From NCBI RefSeq assembly GCF_049673105.1, contig NZ_JBATXG010000032.1, forward strand, positions 119,695 to 183,694: DNA of 64,000 bases, given 5' to 3'. The position numbers and the translations under genes were made by a program. The stretch is from Castellaniella sp049673105 (GTDB taxonomy: Bacteria > Pseudomonadota > Gammaproteobacteria > Burkholderiales > Burkholderiaceae_B). This document shows positions 8,433-16,155 of the stretch, piece by piece. Each line of letters starts with the position of its first letter. The first letter of the stretch is position 1. The notes below the pieces were generated by a model that did no database searches, was not told the DNA's origin, and saw nothing but the letters and a program-made list of their open reading frames with translations.

Positions 8433-9670
8433 CGATGAACGAGAAATTGAATCCAGCGCACTCCCCTGTAAGGTTCGATGCTGCCGCCAGCGGCCCGATG
8501 CAGGGAGTTCGCGTGATCGACGTGTCGCGCCTGGTGGCCGGGAACATGTTGTCGCTGCAATTGGCGGATTTCGGTGCGGATGTGATCAAGGTCGAGCCGC
8601 CCGGCGGCGATCCGCTGCGTCATTGGCAAAATCGGGGGGAATCCCTGCATTGGAAGACCTATGGGCGTAACAAGCGCTCGGTAGTGCTTAATGTCCGTCA
8701 GCAGGCCGACAAAGATATCCTCGAGCGCCTGATCGACAAGGCGGATGTGTTCATCGAGAACTATCGCCCCGGCACTTTAGAGAAAATGGGCCTGAGTCCC
8801 GATGTTCTGTTGGGCAGGAACCCGGATCTGATCATCGTCCGGATATCCGGTTTTGGACAGACCGGCCCCTATGCGAAGCTGCCGGGCTTCGGCACGCTGG
8901 TGGAAGCCATGAGCGGATTTGCCGCGCGTACCGGGTTCCCCGATCGCGAACCCGTGTTGCCGCCCTTGGCGCTGGCCGACATGATTGCCGGCTTGTATGG
9001 CGTCTCGGCGGTGTCGATGGCGCTGCTGGCGAAAAAACAAGGCCGGATTCAGGGCCAGGTCATTGACCTGTCCTTGCTTGAGTCCATTTTTTCGGTACTG
9101 GGTCCTGAAGCCGCCATCTACAACACGACGGGCGCTGTGAAGGAACGCAGCGGCAGTGCCTCGAATACCACGGCACCGCGCAACGTCTATGCCTGTGCCG
9201 ACGGCAAGTATGTGGCCCTGTCGGGATCAACGCAGGGTGTGGCGCAGCGGATCTTCCAGACCATTGGTCGCGATGACATGAATCACGATCCTCGATTCAT
9301 GAGCAACACGGATCGGGTGCGCAATCGCAGCCTGGTCGACGAGGCACTGGGGGCCTGGTTCATCCAGCATACACGTGATGAAGCATTGTCGATCATGCGC
9401 TCGGCTGGCGCCACCGTCGGACCCGTCTATGACATAGCGGACGCCGCGGTGGACAGCCATTTCCTTGAGCGCGGCGTATTTGTCGACGTGGAAGATCAGG
9501 ATCTCGGCAGCGTGGCGATGCACAACATCGTGCCCAGGTTGTCCGGCACCCCTGGCGTGTGGCGCCGGCCCGCTCCTCGGCTGGGAGAGCACACCGAAGC
9601 AGTATTGCGCGAGGCGGGCATCGCCGAGGAACACATTCAATCCATTTTGTCGTACGGAGGTGCGGCATGA
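8429..9670 (+). CDS. CaiB/BaiF family CoA-transferase (class III)
   Basis: 413 residues, normal for the family. It moves CoA between a donor thioester and a carboxylic acid. Visible are GVRVIDVSRLVAGN (residues 26-39), DVIKVEPPGGDPLR, the FIENYRPG stretch and the likely catalytic aspartate at about 184 in ALADMIAGLYG. An ATGA overlap joins it to both the ATPase before and the CitE-like gene after. A transferase followed at once by a CitE-like lyase resembles itaconate or citramalate catabolism, where the acid is activated and then cleaved. The substrate is inferred, not proven. Confidence 0.9.
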   Translation: MTMNEKLNPAHSPVRFDAAASGPMQGVRVIDVSRLVAGNMLSLQLADFGADVIKVEPPGGDPLRHWQNRGESLHWKTYGRNKRSVVLNVRQQADKDILERLIDKADVFIENYRPGTLEKMGLSPDVLLGRNPDLIIVRISGFGQTGPYAKLPGFGTLVEAMSGFAARTGFPDREPVLPPLALADMIAGLYGVSAVSMALLAKKQGRIQGQVIDLSLLESIFSVLGPEAAIYNTTGAVKERSGSASNTTAPRNVYACADGKYVALSGSTQGVAQRIFQTIGRDDMNHDPRFMSNTDRVRNRSLVDEALGAWFIQHTRDEALSIMRSAGATVGPVYDIADAAVDSHFLERGVFVDVEDQDLGSVAMHNIVPRLSGTPGVWRRPAPRLGEHTEAVLREAGIAEEHIQSILSYGGAA

Positions 9671-10518
9671 TCCGGTCATTGCTGTACGTGCCGGGCATCG
9701 CCGAGCGATTCATCGCCAAGGCACACTTGCGGGGCGCGGACGCCATCATCGTCGATCTCGAGGATGCGGTTGCCGAGAATGAGAAGCTGAACGCTCGCGC
9801 AGCGCTGGCCACGGTAGTGCCCCGAGTCGGTCAGGCGGGCGCGCAGGTGTTCGTGCGGGTCAATCATCGTGAGGACTTGGTCTTCCAGGATGCGGAAGCC
9901 GCCTGCGTGGCAGGGGCGTATGGCCTGTATCTGCCAAAGACCTCGAGTCCCAAGATTCTCGAAAGGCTCGATGCTGCGCTGCGGCCCCTGGAAGACCGGC
10001 TGGGTCGCGAGCCCATGGTGTTCGTCCCCTTGATCGAAGACGCTGCCGGTGTCCTCAAGGCTCAGGATATCGCCCACGGTCCCAGGGTGCTGGCCCTGAG
10101 CATGGGGATCGAGGACATGGCGACTTCCTTCGGGGGAGAGCCGCTGCCGGAGGTTATCCGGATCCCCAGAGTGCTGATCCATCTTGCCGCCAAGGCTGCC
10201 GGGAAATTGTCGTTCGGGCTGATGCGCACCGTGGCGGATTATCGGGACACCGAGGCGATGCGCGCCTCCATTCTTGAGGCCCGGACCTTTGGTATTGACG
10301 GCGCAAGTTGTATCCACCCCAGCGTGGTGCCCTTGCTGAATGCGGGCTTTGCGCCTGGGCAGAAGGAAATCGATCGTGCGCGCCGTCTGGTGGCAGCAGC
10401 CGAGGTCGCGCAGCGCAACGGTATCGGGGCCTTCATGTTTGAAGGCATGTTCGTCGATGCCCCCATCGTCGAGCGCGCCAGATCGGTGCTGGCGCATGTG
10501 CCGGAATCGACGGACTAG
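9667..10518 (+). CDS. CitE/HpcH family CoA-ester lyase
   Basis: 283 residues from the ATG at 9667, which overlaps the transferase stop as ATGA; a frame beginning at 9559 would intrude into the transferase. The N-terminus MIRSLLYVPG with ADAIIVDLEDAV is the CitE signature. PLIEDAAGV (near 122) and GIEDMATSFGG (near 150) supply the acidic Mg2+ ligands. The C-terminal GASCIHPSVVPLLN closes the TIM barrel as in malyl- or citramalyl-CoA lyases. Predicted reaction: cleavage of a 3-hydroxyacyl-CoA into an acetyl- or acyl-CoA and a 2-oxo acid. No citrate-lyase alpha or gamma subunit genes accompany it, so it is not citrate lyase. Confidence 0.88.
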   Translation: MIRSLLYVPGIAERFIAKAHLRGADAIIVDLEDAVAENEKLNARAALATVVPRVGQAGAQVFVRVNHREDLVFQDAEAACVAGAYGLYLPKTSSPKILERLDAALRPLEDRLGREPMVFVPLIEDAAGVLKAQDIAHGPRVLALSMGIEDMATSFGGEPLPEVIRIPRVLIHLAAKAAGKLSFGLMRTVADYRDTEAMRASILEARTFGIDGASCIHPSVVPLLNAGFAPGQKEIDRARRLVAAAEVAQRNGIGAFMFEGMFVDAPIVERARSVLAHVPESTD

Positions 10519-10582
10519 TTTTATGATGGGAGGCGCGGCATGGTCCGCGCTCTCCCGTGCGTTTCACAAGGAGGCGTAGTTC

Positions 10583-11497
10583 ATGGAAGCAATACATTTG
10601 GGGCTGATCGGCTATGGCGAGGTGGGCGGCATATTCTGCGAGGGGCTGAGTCCGCAGGTGGCCAGCGTCCGGGCCTGGGACATCAAACTTGCCGATCCGG
10701 TTCTTGCCGCGCCTTTGCATGAACGGGCCCGGCAAGATGGCGTAGCCCTATGCGCGTCCGCAGCAGAGCTCTGCGCCGCCAGCAATCTGCTGATCTCGGC
10801 TGTGACCGCGTCCAACGAGGTGGCGGTGGCCCGGGAAGCCGCATTGCATCTGCGACCGGGGACCTTCTATCTGGACTTGAATTCCGCATCTCCGGGTGCC
10901 AAGCGGGAAGCCGCAGCCCTGGTCGAATCTGCGGGCGGGCATTACGTGGAAGCCGGCGTCATGACCTCGGTGCCACCCTATGGGATACGAGTGCCCATGC
11001 TGCTGGGCGGGCCGCATGCCGAACCCCTGGCTCGGCAGCTGAGTGCGCTCGGAATGGACGCCAAGCCCATTTCAACCGAACTGGGGATCGCATCCGCGAT
11101 CAAGATGTGCCGTAGCGTCATGATCAAAGGTCTTGAAGCACTGGTGATCGAGAGCTACACGGCGGCGCGCGCCTACGGCGTCGAGGACTATGTCCTGCCA
11201 ACCTTGCAGGAAACCTTCCCGGCGATCGACTGGACCGAGCAGGGGCGTTATTTTTACAGCCGCGTGGTGCAGCATGGCAGGCGGCGTGCTGAGGAAATGC
11301 GCGAGGTGGCCAATACTGTGCGTGAAGCCGGTTTTGAGTCCTGGATGTCGGCAGCGACCGCGGAAAAGCAAGACTGGGTGGCACAGCTTGCTGCTCAGGG
11401 GTTGTTCGACGGCATCAAGAAAGGCGATAGCTGGCAAACCTACGCAGACCGACTGATCGCTCATGTCGAGAAGCCAGGACTGCAATCCGTGGATTGA
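10583..11497 (+). CDS. NAD(P)-binding dehydrogenase with DUF1932-type C-terminal domain
   Basis: 304 residues with a strong AAGGAGG SD. The N-terminal Rossmann motif LIGYGEVGGIF sits at residues 7-17 and YLDLNSASPGAKREAA near 95 matches the 3-hydroxyisobutyrate / 6-phosphogluconate dehydrogenase superfamily. The last 130 residues (KMCRSVMIKGLEAL onward) fit the DUF1932 cap. It may oxidise a 2- or 3-hydroxy acid made or used by the adjacent transferase/lyase pair. It lies 64 bp after the lyase in the same direction, and the exact substrate is unknown. Confidence 0.82.
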   Translation: MEAIHLGLIGYGEVGGIFCEGLSPQVASVRAWDIKLADPVLAAPLHERARQDGVALCASAAELCAASNLLISAVTASNEVAVAREAALHLRPGTFYLDLNSASPGAKREAAALVESAGGHYVEAGVMTSVPPYGIRVPMLLGGPHAEPLARQLSALGMDAKPISTELGIASAIKMCRSVMIKGLEALVIESYTAARAYGVEDYVLPTLQETFPAIDWTEQGRYFYSRVVQHGRRRAEEMREVANTVREAGFESWMSAATAEKQDWVAQLAAQGLFDGIKKGDSWQTYADRLIAHVEKPGLQSVD

Positions 11498-11576
11498 GAA
11501 TAGATCAGCCAGGCTTTATAGTCCTGCAAAGCTCATCAAAATCGTCCTGGCGCCCTGCCGTCCTGGCGAAAGATCT

Positions 11577-12779
11577 ATGAACTCAATCTGGCGCGCCTCT
11601 TTCTGGACGATGCTGGGCGCATCGCTCATCCTGTTCTTGTCGCTCGGCATCCGGCACGGCTTCGGCCTGTTTCTGGCGCCCATGAGCCAGGACTTTGGCT
11701 GGGGGCGCGAGGTCTTTGCCTTCGCCCTGGCCTTTCAGAACCTGGTATGGGGGCTGGCGCAGCCTTTTGCCGGTGCGTTGGCGGACCGCTTTGGTGCTCG
11801 CCGGACCATTCTGGCGGGGGCTGTGCTGTATGCCGCCGGTTTGATGTGCATGGGGTACGCCGATTCTCCTCTGTCGCTGTCGATCAGCGCGGGGTTGTTG
11901 ATCGGGATCGGCCTGTCGGGGACATCGTTTTCTGTGCTGCTGGGGGTAGTCGGGCGTGCCGTGCCGCCGGAAAAACGCAGCCTGGCGATGGGCATTGCCG
12001 CCGCTGCCGGGTCGTTCGGTCAATTCGCGATGCTGCCTGGCTCTTTAGGACTGATCCAGTGGATGGGCTGGTCCGCCGCCCTGGTGGCGCTGGGCTTGCT
12101 GGGGGCCTTGATGGTGCCACTGACGGCGATGGTCCGCGATCATCCCAAAGCCTCGCCCGAGCCGGAACAGAGTCTGGGAGACGCCCTGCGGGCAGCCAGT
12201 CGGGACACGGGCTTCTGGCTGCTGTCGCTAGGGTTTTTCGTGTGCGGCTTTCAGGTGGTCTTCATCGGGGTGCACCTGCCGGCCTATCTGATGGATCGAC
12301 ACCTGCCTGTGATGGCGGGCACGACGGTGTTGGCGCTGGTGGGCCTGTTCAATGTGTTCGGCACCTATGTCGCCGGCTGGCTGGGCAACGTATACGCCAA
12401 ACCGCGGCTGCTCAGCGGCTTGTATCTGCTGCGCGGGGTGGTGATTTTGGTGTTCATCAATATGCCGCTCAGTCTCTGGACGGCATATGCCTTCGGTATC
12501 GCCATGGGTCTGTTGTGGCTGTCCACCGTACCCCTGACCAATGGGACGGTGGCTACCCTCTTTGGGGTGCGTAATTTATCCATGCTGGGCGGGATCGTGT
12601 TCCTGTTCCACCAGCTCGGATCCTTCCTGGGCGGCTGGCTGGGTGGTTACCTGTACGACCGCACCGGCAGCTACGACTTGGTCTGGTATCTGTGCATCGC
12701 GCTCAGCGTGCTGGCAGCGGGCTTGAATTGGCCGATTCGGGAACGCCCTTCGGTCCTGTTGCAAAGGGCCGCGGCATGA
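11577..12779 (+). CDS. MFS transporter (OFA/YbfB-like)
   Basis: 400 residues from the ATG at 11577 (MNSIWRASFWTMLG); an earlier in-frame ATG at 11463 lies inside the dehydrogenase gene. There are twelve predicted membrane helices, with the A-loop motif GALADRFGARRT near 68 typical of the major facilitator superfamily. It may import or export a pathway acid as a second carrier beside the ABC importer. The stop overlaps the start of a 56-residue membrane ORF. Confidence 0.88.
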   Translation: MNSIWRASFWTMLGASLILFLSLGIRHGFGLFLAPMSQDFGWGREVFAFALAFQNLVWGLAQPFAGALADRFGARRTILAGAVLYAAGLMCMGYADSPLSLSISAGLLIGIGLSGTSFSVLLGVVGRAVPPEKRSLAMGIAAAAGSFGQFAMLPGSLGLIQWMGWSAALVALGLLGALMVPLTAMVRDHPKASPEPEQSLGDALRAASRDTGFWLLSLGFFVCGFQVVFIGVHLPAYLMDRHLPVMAGTTVLALVGLFNVFGTYVAGWLGNVYAKPRLLSGLYLLRGVVILVFINMPLSLWTAYAFGIAMGLLWLSTVPLTNGTVATLFGVRNLSMLGGIVFLFHQLGSFLGGWLGGYLYDRTGSYDLVWYLCIALSVLAAGLNWPIRERPSVLLQRAAA

Positions 12780-12946
12780 GAAAGCCTGCCATGCGCACGG
12801 TTGCCGGTCTGCGACTGCGTGGTGCGCAGCGAGGCTGGCTTGTGTCAGGGCTGGTGGTCGCGGGGGCGGGGGTGCTGTTGCTGGTCTTGTGGGGCTGGCG
12901 GCAGGGGGGCGGGGAATTGCTGCAGTTGGGCGCCAATTTTTGCTAG
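12776..12946 (+). CDS. Small single-pass membrane protein coupled to the MFS gene
   Basis: 56 residues (MRKPAMRTVAGLRLRG at the start), overlapping the MFS stop by ATGA. One hydrophobic helix (GWLVSGLVVAGAGVLLLVLW) follows a basic N-terminus, and the chain ends LGANFC. I do not recognise a family. The coupling and topology (positive-inside, one helix) suggest an accessory peptide of the carrier, but no conserved motif proves it. Confidence 0.5.
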   Translation: MRKPAMRTVAGLRLRGAQRGWLVSGLVVAGAGVLLLVLWGWRQGGGELLQLGANFC

Positions 12947-12948
12947 CA

Positions 12949-12997
12949 GGGGCGGATGCCCGGGAGGCTGGGGTCAGACCCGTGCGGTTCCCGCCCC
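12949..12997. terminator. Possible stem-loop between convergent genes
   Basis: GGGGCGG at 12949-12955 can pair with CCGCCCC at 12991-12997, enclosing a small GGGT-CAG-ACCC dyad. It lies between the convergent small membrane ORF and azoR. There is no U-run, so termination is only possible. Confidence 0.3.
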
Positions 12998-13015
12998 GAT
13001 CTTCACTTCAGAATC

Positions 13016-13636
13016 TTATGCAGCCACGGCGGTGGGGTCCAGCGCCCGGATATCCGCCTGCGCTTGAGCCAGGCCGCGTTCGCGGTGATCGGATCCCATG
13101 TTGACGCCTTCGGCCAGCACGACGCGGATGTCGCTGACGCCCATGAAGCCAAAGATCGATCTCAGATAGCTTTCCTGGTGTTCCATGGCCGGGTTGGCGG
13201 AATAGATGCCGCCACGGCTGAGCGCCAGGATGATGGTCTTGTCGCCTAGCAGACCCACCGGGCCGTTTTCGGTGTATTTGAACGTGCGACCTGCCTGAGC
13301 CACGCGGTCCAGCCAGGACTTGAGCTGCGCGGGGATCGTGAAGTTGTACATCGGCGCGCCGATGACGACGATGTCCGAGTCGATCAATTGGCTGACCAGC
13401 GCTTCGGAGACTGCATTTTCCTGACGTTGGGTTTCGGAGAGCGTGTCATCCTGGGCCGCCATCCGGAAACCCAGCGCGTCCATCGACAGGGGGTGGGGCG
13501 CCTGCTCGGCCAGGTCCAGGTAGGAGACTTGCAGGTCGGCATGCGCAGCCTGCTGTTGCGCCACAATGTCGCGGGACAGGCGGCGGGTGATGGAGTCGGA
13601 ACCGGTGATGCTGGAGTCGATATGCAGGAGCTTCAT
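13016..13636 (-). CDS. azoR: FMN-dependent NADH-azoreductase
   Basis: 206 residues, close to E. coli AzoR (201). A flavodoxin-like enzyme that reduces azo bonds and quinones using NADH and FMN in the cytosol. MKLLHIDSSI with the following SxTRRLS, APMYNFTIPAQLKSWLDR (near 95-115) and ALSRGGIYS (near 140) match the FMN-binding loops. It is divergent from a LysR gene, with 113 bp between them, the usual arrangement for LysR control of quinone or azo reductases. Confidence 0.93.
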   Translation of the reverse strand: MKLLHIDSSITGSDSITRRLSRDIVAQQQAAHADLQVSYLDLAEQAPHPLSMDALGFRMAAQDDTLSETQRQENAVSEALVSQLIDSDIVVIGAPMYNFTIPAQLKSWLDRVAQAGRTFKYTENGPVGLLGDKTIILALSRGGIYSANPAMEHQESYLRSIFGFMGVSDIRVVLAEGVNMGSDHRERGLAQAQADIRALDPTAVAA

Positions 13637-13664
13637 GAAAAACCCTTTTGAACGGAAGTCTTGG

Positions 13665-13734
13665 AATAGTGCTATTGTCCATTATGAACACGAAATAGAT
13701 AATATGCCCCCATCGACTTACAGTGTTCTATTTT
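13665..13734. promoter_or_regulatory. CTATT-type repeats between azoR and its LysR neighbour
   Basis: A perfect 12-bp dyad AATAG-TG-CTATT lies at 13665-13676. The same element recurs as AAATAG (13693-13698) and CTATTT (13729-13734). Repeated half-sites in a divergent LysR promoter region fit recognition and activation sites, though none has a perfect T-N11-A layout. Confidence 0.4.
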
Positions 13735-13749
13735 TGAAGTGAATCTGTC

Positions 13750-14700
13750 ATGCAAGATTTGAACGATATGTGGTATTTCGCCGAAGTCGTGGAACATGGC
13801 AGTTTTTCGGGCGCCGCGCGGGCGCTGGATTTGCCGACTTCGCGGCTGTCCAGACGGATTGCCCGGCTAGAGACAAGCCTGGGGGTGCGCTTGTTGAATC
13901 GCACGACGCGCAAACTGTCCCTGACCTTGGCGGGGGAACAATATGTCCGGCATTGCATCGCGGTGCGCGATGAGGCAGAGCAGGCACATGCGGAAATCTC
14001 CCGGATTCTGGCCGAGCCGCGCGGTCCCTTGCGCGTGTCTTGTCCCGTCACGTTGGCGCAGTCGGTGATTGCGCCGCTGATTCCGGATTTCTTGAAGCGC
14101 TACCCGCTGGTCAGACTGGAACTCGAAGTCACCAATCGCGTCGTCGATCTGGTCAGCGAACGCGTGGACATTGCTTTGCGGGTGCGTCAGAGCCTGGAGG
14201 ACAGCGGCAGCGCCATCATCAAGCGGCTGGGCTTAAGCCACGGTCTGCTGGTTGCCAGTCCCGAATTGCTGCAGCGCCTGGGCAGGCCGGCTCAGCCATC
14301 CGATCTGGAACGGTTCGATGCCGCAGGGATGTCCGCCCAGGCCGGCAAGATCCATTTTTCCATGACCGGGCCGCAGGGGGCGCAAGCTCAGGTGGTGTGT
14401 CGCGCCACTTGCATCGTGGATGACCTGCTGTCGCTGCTTTATGCCATCGAGGGGGGCGTCGGCATCGGCATGGTCCCCGACTATATGTGCCGCGAAGACA
14501 TCGCCCAGGGCCGTCTGGAACACGTGTTGCCTGGATGGTCACTGCCTTCGGGCATCGTCCATGCGGCCTATCTGTCGCGTCGCGGCATGTCACCGGCGGT
14601 GCGTTCCTTGCTGGATTACCTGGGCGAGGCCATGGACAGCATCCCGAGCAGCGCAGCCGGGGGAGGTCGTTATGAAGCCCGACAGGATGCGGAGGCCTGA
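13750..14700 (+). CDS. LysR family transcriptional regulator
   Basis: 316 residues. The HTH occupies residues 1-60 (FAEVVEHGSFSGAARALDLP, SRLSRRIARLETSLGVRLL) and a periplasmic-binding-like effector domain about 90-295. Divergent from azoR, its likely target. The last residues run 3 bp short of the maiA start, so it may be co-transcribed with maiA. The inducer is unknown; quinones or electrophiles are typical for LysR partners of azoreductases. Confidence 0.92.
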   Translation: MQDLNDMWYFAEVVEHGSFSGAARALDLPTSRLSRRIARLETSLGVRLLNRTTRKLSLTLAGEQYVRHCIAVRDEAEQAHAEISRILAEPRGPLRVSCPVTLAQSVIAPLIPDFLKRYPLVRLELEVTNRVVDLVSERVDIALRVRQSLEDSGSAIIKRLGLSHGLLVASPELLQRLGRPAQPSDLERFDAAGMSAQAGKIHFSMTGPQGAQAQVVCRATCIVDDLLSLLYAIEGGVGIGMVPDYMCREDIAQGRLEHVLPGWSLPSGIVHAAYLSRRGMSPAVRSLLDYLGEAMDSIPSSAAGGGRYEARQDAEA

Positions 14701-14703
14701 GCC

Positions 14704-15348
14704 ATGCTGGAACTCTATTCTTATTTCCGCAGTTCGGCGGCCTACCGCGTCCGGATCGCGCTGGGCCTGAAGGGGCTGGACTATCGGGTCATCCCGGTGC
14801 ACTTGCTGCGTCATGGCGGGGAGCAGTTTGGCGATGACTACCAGAGCCGTAATCCAGAGGGTCTGGTGCCTGTGCTGGACGAGGGCGGCCAGATCCTGAC
14901 GCAGTCCCTGGCGATCATGGAATATCTGGACGAAACGCATGCCCCCGCCACGCTGCTGCCGACGGATGCGGTGGGTCGCGCCAGGGTACGCGCGCTGGCG
15001 CTGCATATTGCTTGCGATATTCATCCCTTGAACAATCTGCGTGTCCTGCGCTGGCTGTCACGCGAATTGAAGATCGAGCAGCCTGCCCGGGACGACTGGT
15101 ACCGGCATTGGATCGTGCTGGGCTTTCGGGCGCTGGAAACTCAATTACAGTCGCCTGCGACGGGGCGCTGCTGTCATGGCGATGAGCCCGGCCTGGCCGA
15201 CTGCTGCCTGGTGCCGCAGGTCTACAATGCGCGCCGTTACGACGTGGACCTGGCGGTCTTTCCGACCATTGCCCGGATTGCAGCCTATTGTGAATCGCTG
15301 CCGGCCTTTCAGGCGGCGCATCCGGACGCACAGCCGGATGCGGAGTGA
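14704..15348 (+). CDS. maiA: Maleylacetoacetate isomerase (zeta-class glutathione S-transferase)
   Basis: 214 residues. The N-terminal thioredoxin-like domain begins MLELYSYFRSSAAYRVRIAL, the zeta-GST glutathione site. NPEGLVPVLDEG and LTQSLAIMEYLDE complete the G-site; the C-terminal helical domain contains ADCCLVPQVYNARRY. It would isomerise maleylacetoacetate or maleylpyruvate with glutathione in aromatic degradation (tyrosine or gentisate). No hydrolase or dioxygenase sits beside it, so the pathway role is from family only. Confidence 0.9.
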   Translation: MLELYSYFRSSAAYRVRIALGLKGLDYRVIPVHLLRHGGEQFGDDYQSRNPEGLVPVLDEGGQILTQSLAIMEYLDETHAPATLLPTDAVGRARVRALALHIACDIHPLNNLRVLRWLSRELKIEQPARDDWYRHWIVLGFRALETQLQSPATGRCCHGDEPGLADCCLVPQVYNARRYDVDLAVFPTIARIAAYCESLPAFQAAHPDAQPDAE

Positions 15349-15388
15349 CGGTGCTTCTTGGCAACGGTGAAATGCAAGCAGTGCCATC

Positions 15389-15418
15389 ATCACCTGCTGC
15401 GCAGGAACTGCAGGTGAT
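15389..15418. terminator. Hairpin between convergent maiA and PAP2 genes
   Basis: A 9-bp perfect stem ATCACCTGC / GCAGGTGAT (15389-15397 with 15410-15418, 12-base loop) lies in the 102-bp convergent gap. It has no U-run and could serve either strand. Confidence 0.4.
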
Positions 15419-15450
15419 CGGCGTCATCTCGTGATATGGTCAGGCAGGCC

Positions 15451-16044
15451 TTATGCCCGGAACCAGCCCTGGCTGATCGGCCAGGCGAAGATCCTGCGGT
15501 AGGGATATTCGATCAGGGCGCGCAGGCAGGGGATCGCGCGATGTCGCAGGGGCAGACAGATCAGGGCGGCCAGTGCTGCGTTCAGCAAGGCTCCGACCAT
15601 GTCCAGCGGCCAGTGCACCCCCATGTAGATGCGGGCCCAGGCCACCGGCAGCCCGATCAGGCCCAGGATCCAGGCGGCGCGTCGGCGTGCGGCGTGCACC
15701 CAGAGTCCGGCGCATAGCGCCCAGATGAAGCTCATGTGGTTGCTGGGAAAGGATGCGGTTGGCTTGTGCGGCATGTATTGATGGCCGATGCCGACGACGA
15801 AGGGGCGGGGGTGGAACCAGGCCTGGGCGATGGCCCAGGACAGGAGCAGGGCGACGGCGGCAGTGAGCGCGGCCTGCACCAAGGCATCCCGGCCCGCTGT
15901 GTCGGCGCGCAGCCAGTTCAGGACGATGTACAGGGGGAACACATAGACCAGGCCATTGGCCAGAAGCCGCCCCAGCAGCAGGCTAAAGGCGGTGGGGTCG
16001 GTGGCGTTGATCCATAAGAACAGAGTGTTGTTCAGGTGTTCCAT
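15451..16044 (-). CDS. PAP2-family membrane phosphatase (undecaprenyl-diphosphatase-like)
   Basis: 197 residues from the ATG at 16044 (MEHLNNTLFLWINA); a longer frame to 16086 has no support. There are five or six membrane segments. The three phosphatase motifs are present: the C1-like region AQAWFHPRPF (near 90), C2 FPSNHMSF (near 113) and C3 ARIYMGVHWPLDMVGA (near 150). It resembles BcrC/YbjG proteins, which recycle undecaprenyl pyrophosphate at the outer face of the inner membrane. The substrate assignment is by family. Confidence 0.85.
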   Translation of the reverse strand: MEHLNNTLFLWINATDPTAFSLLLGRLLANGLVYVFPLYIVLNWLRADTAGRDALVQAALTAAVALLLSWAIAQAWFHPRPFVVGIGHQYMPHKPTASFPSNHMSFIWALCAGLWVHAARRRAAWILGLIGLPVAWARIYMGVHWPLDMVGALLNAALAALICLPLRHRAIPCLRALIEYPYRRIFAWPISQGWFRA

Positions 16045-16155
16045 AAGGGTGCGCGTAGCCGGACATCGAGTCCAGCAGCATAGCACCGGCGGGGGCGCTG
16101 CGGCGGCCCCGCCCGCTGGTTTTTCAATGGGCGACCTGCAGCCGCCGCATCGGCA

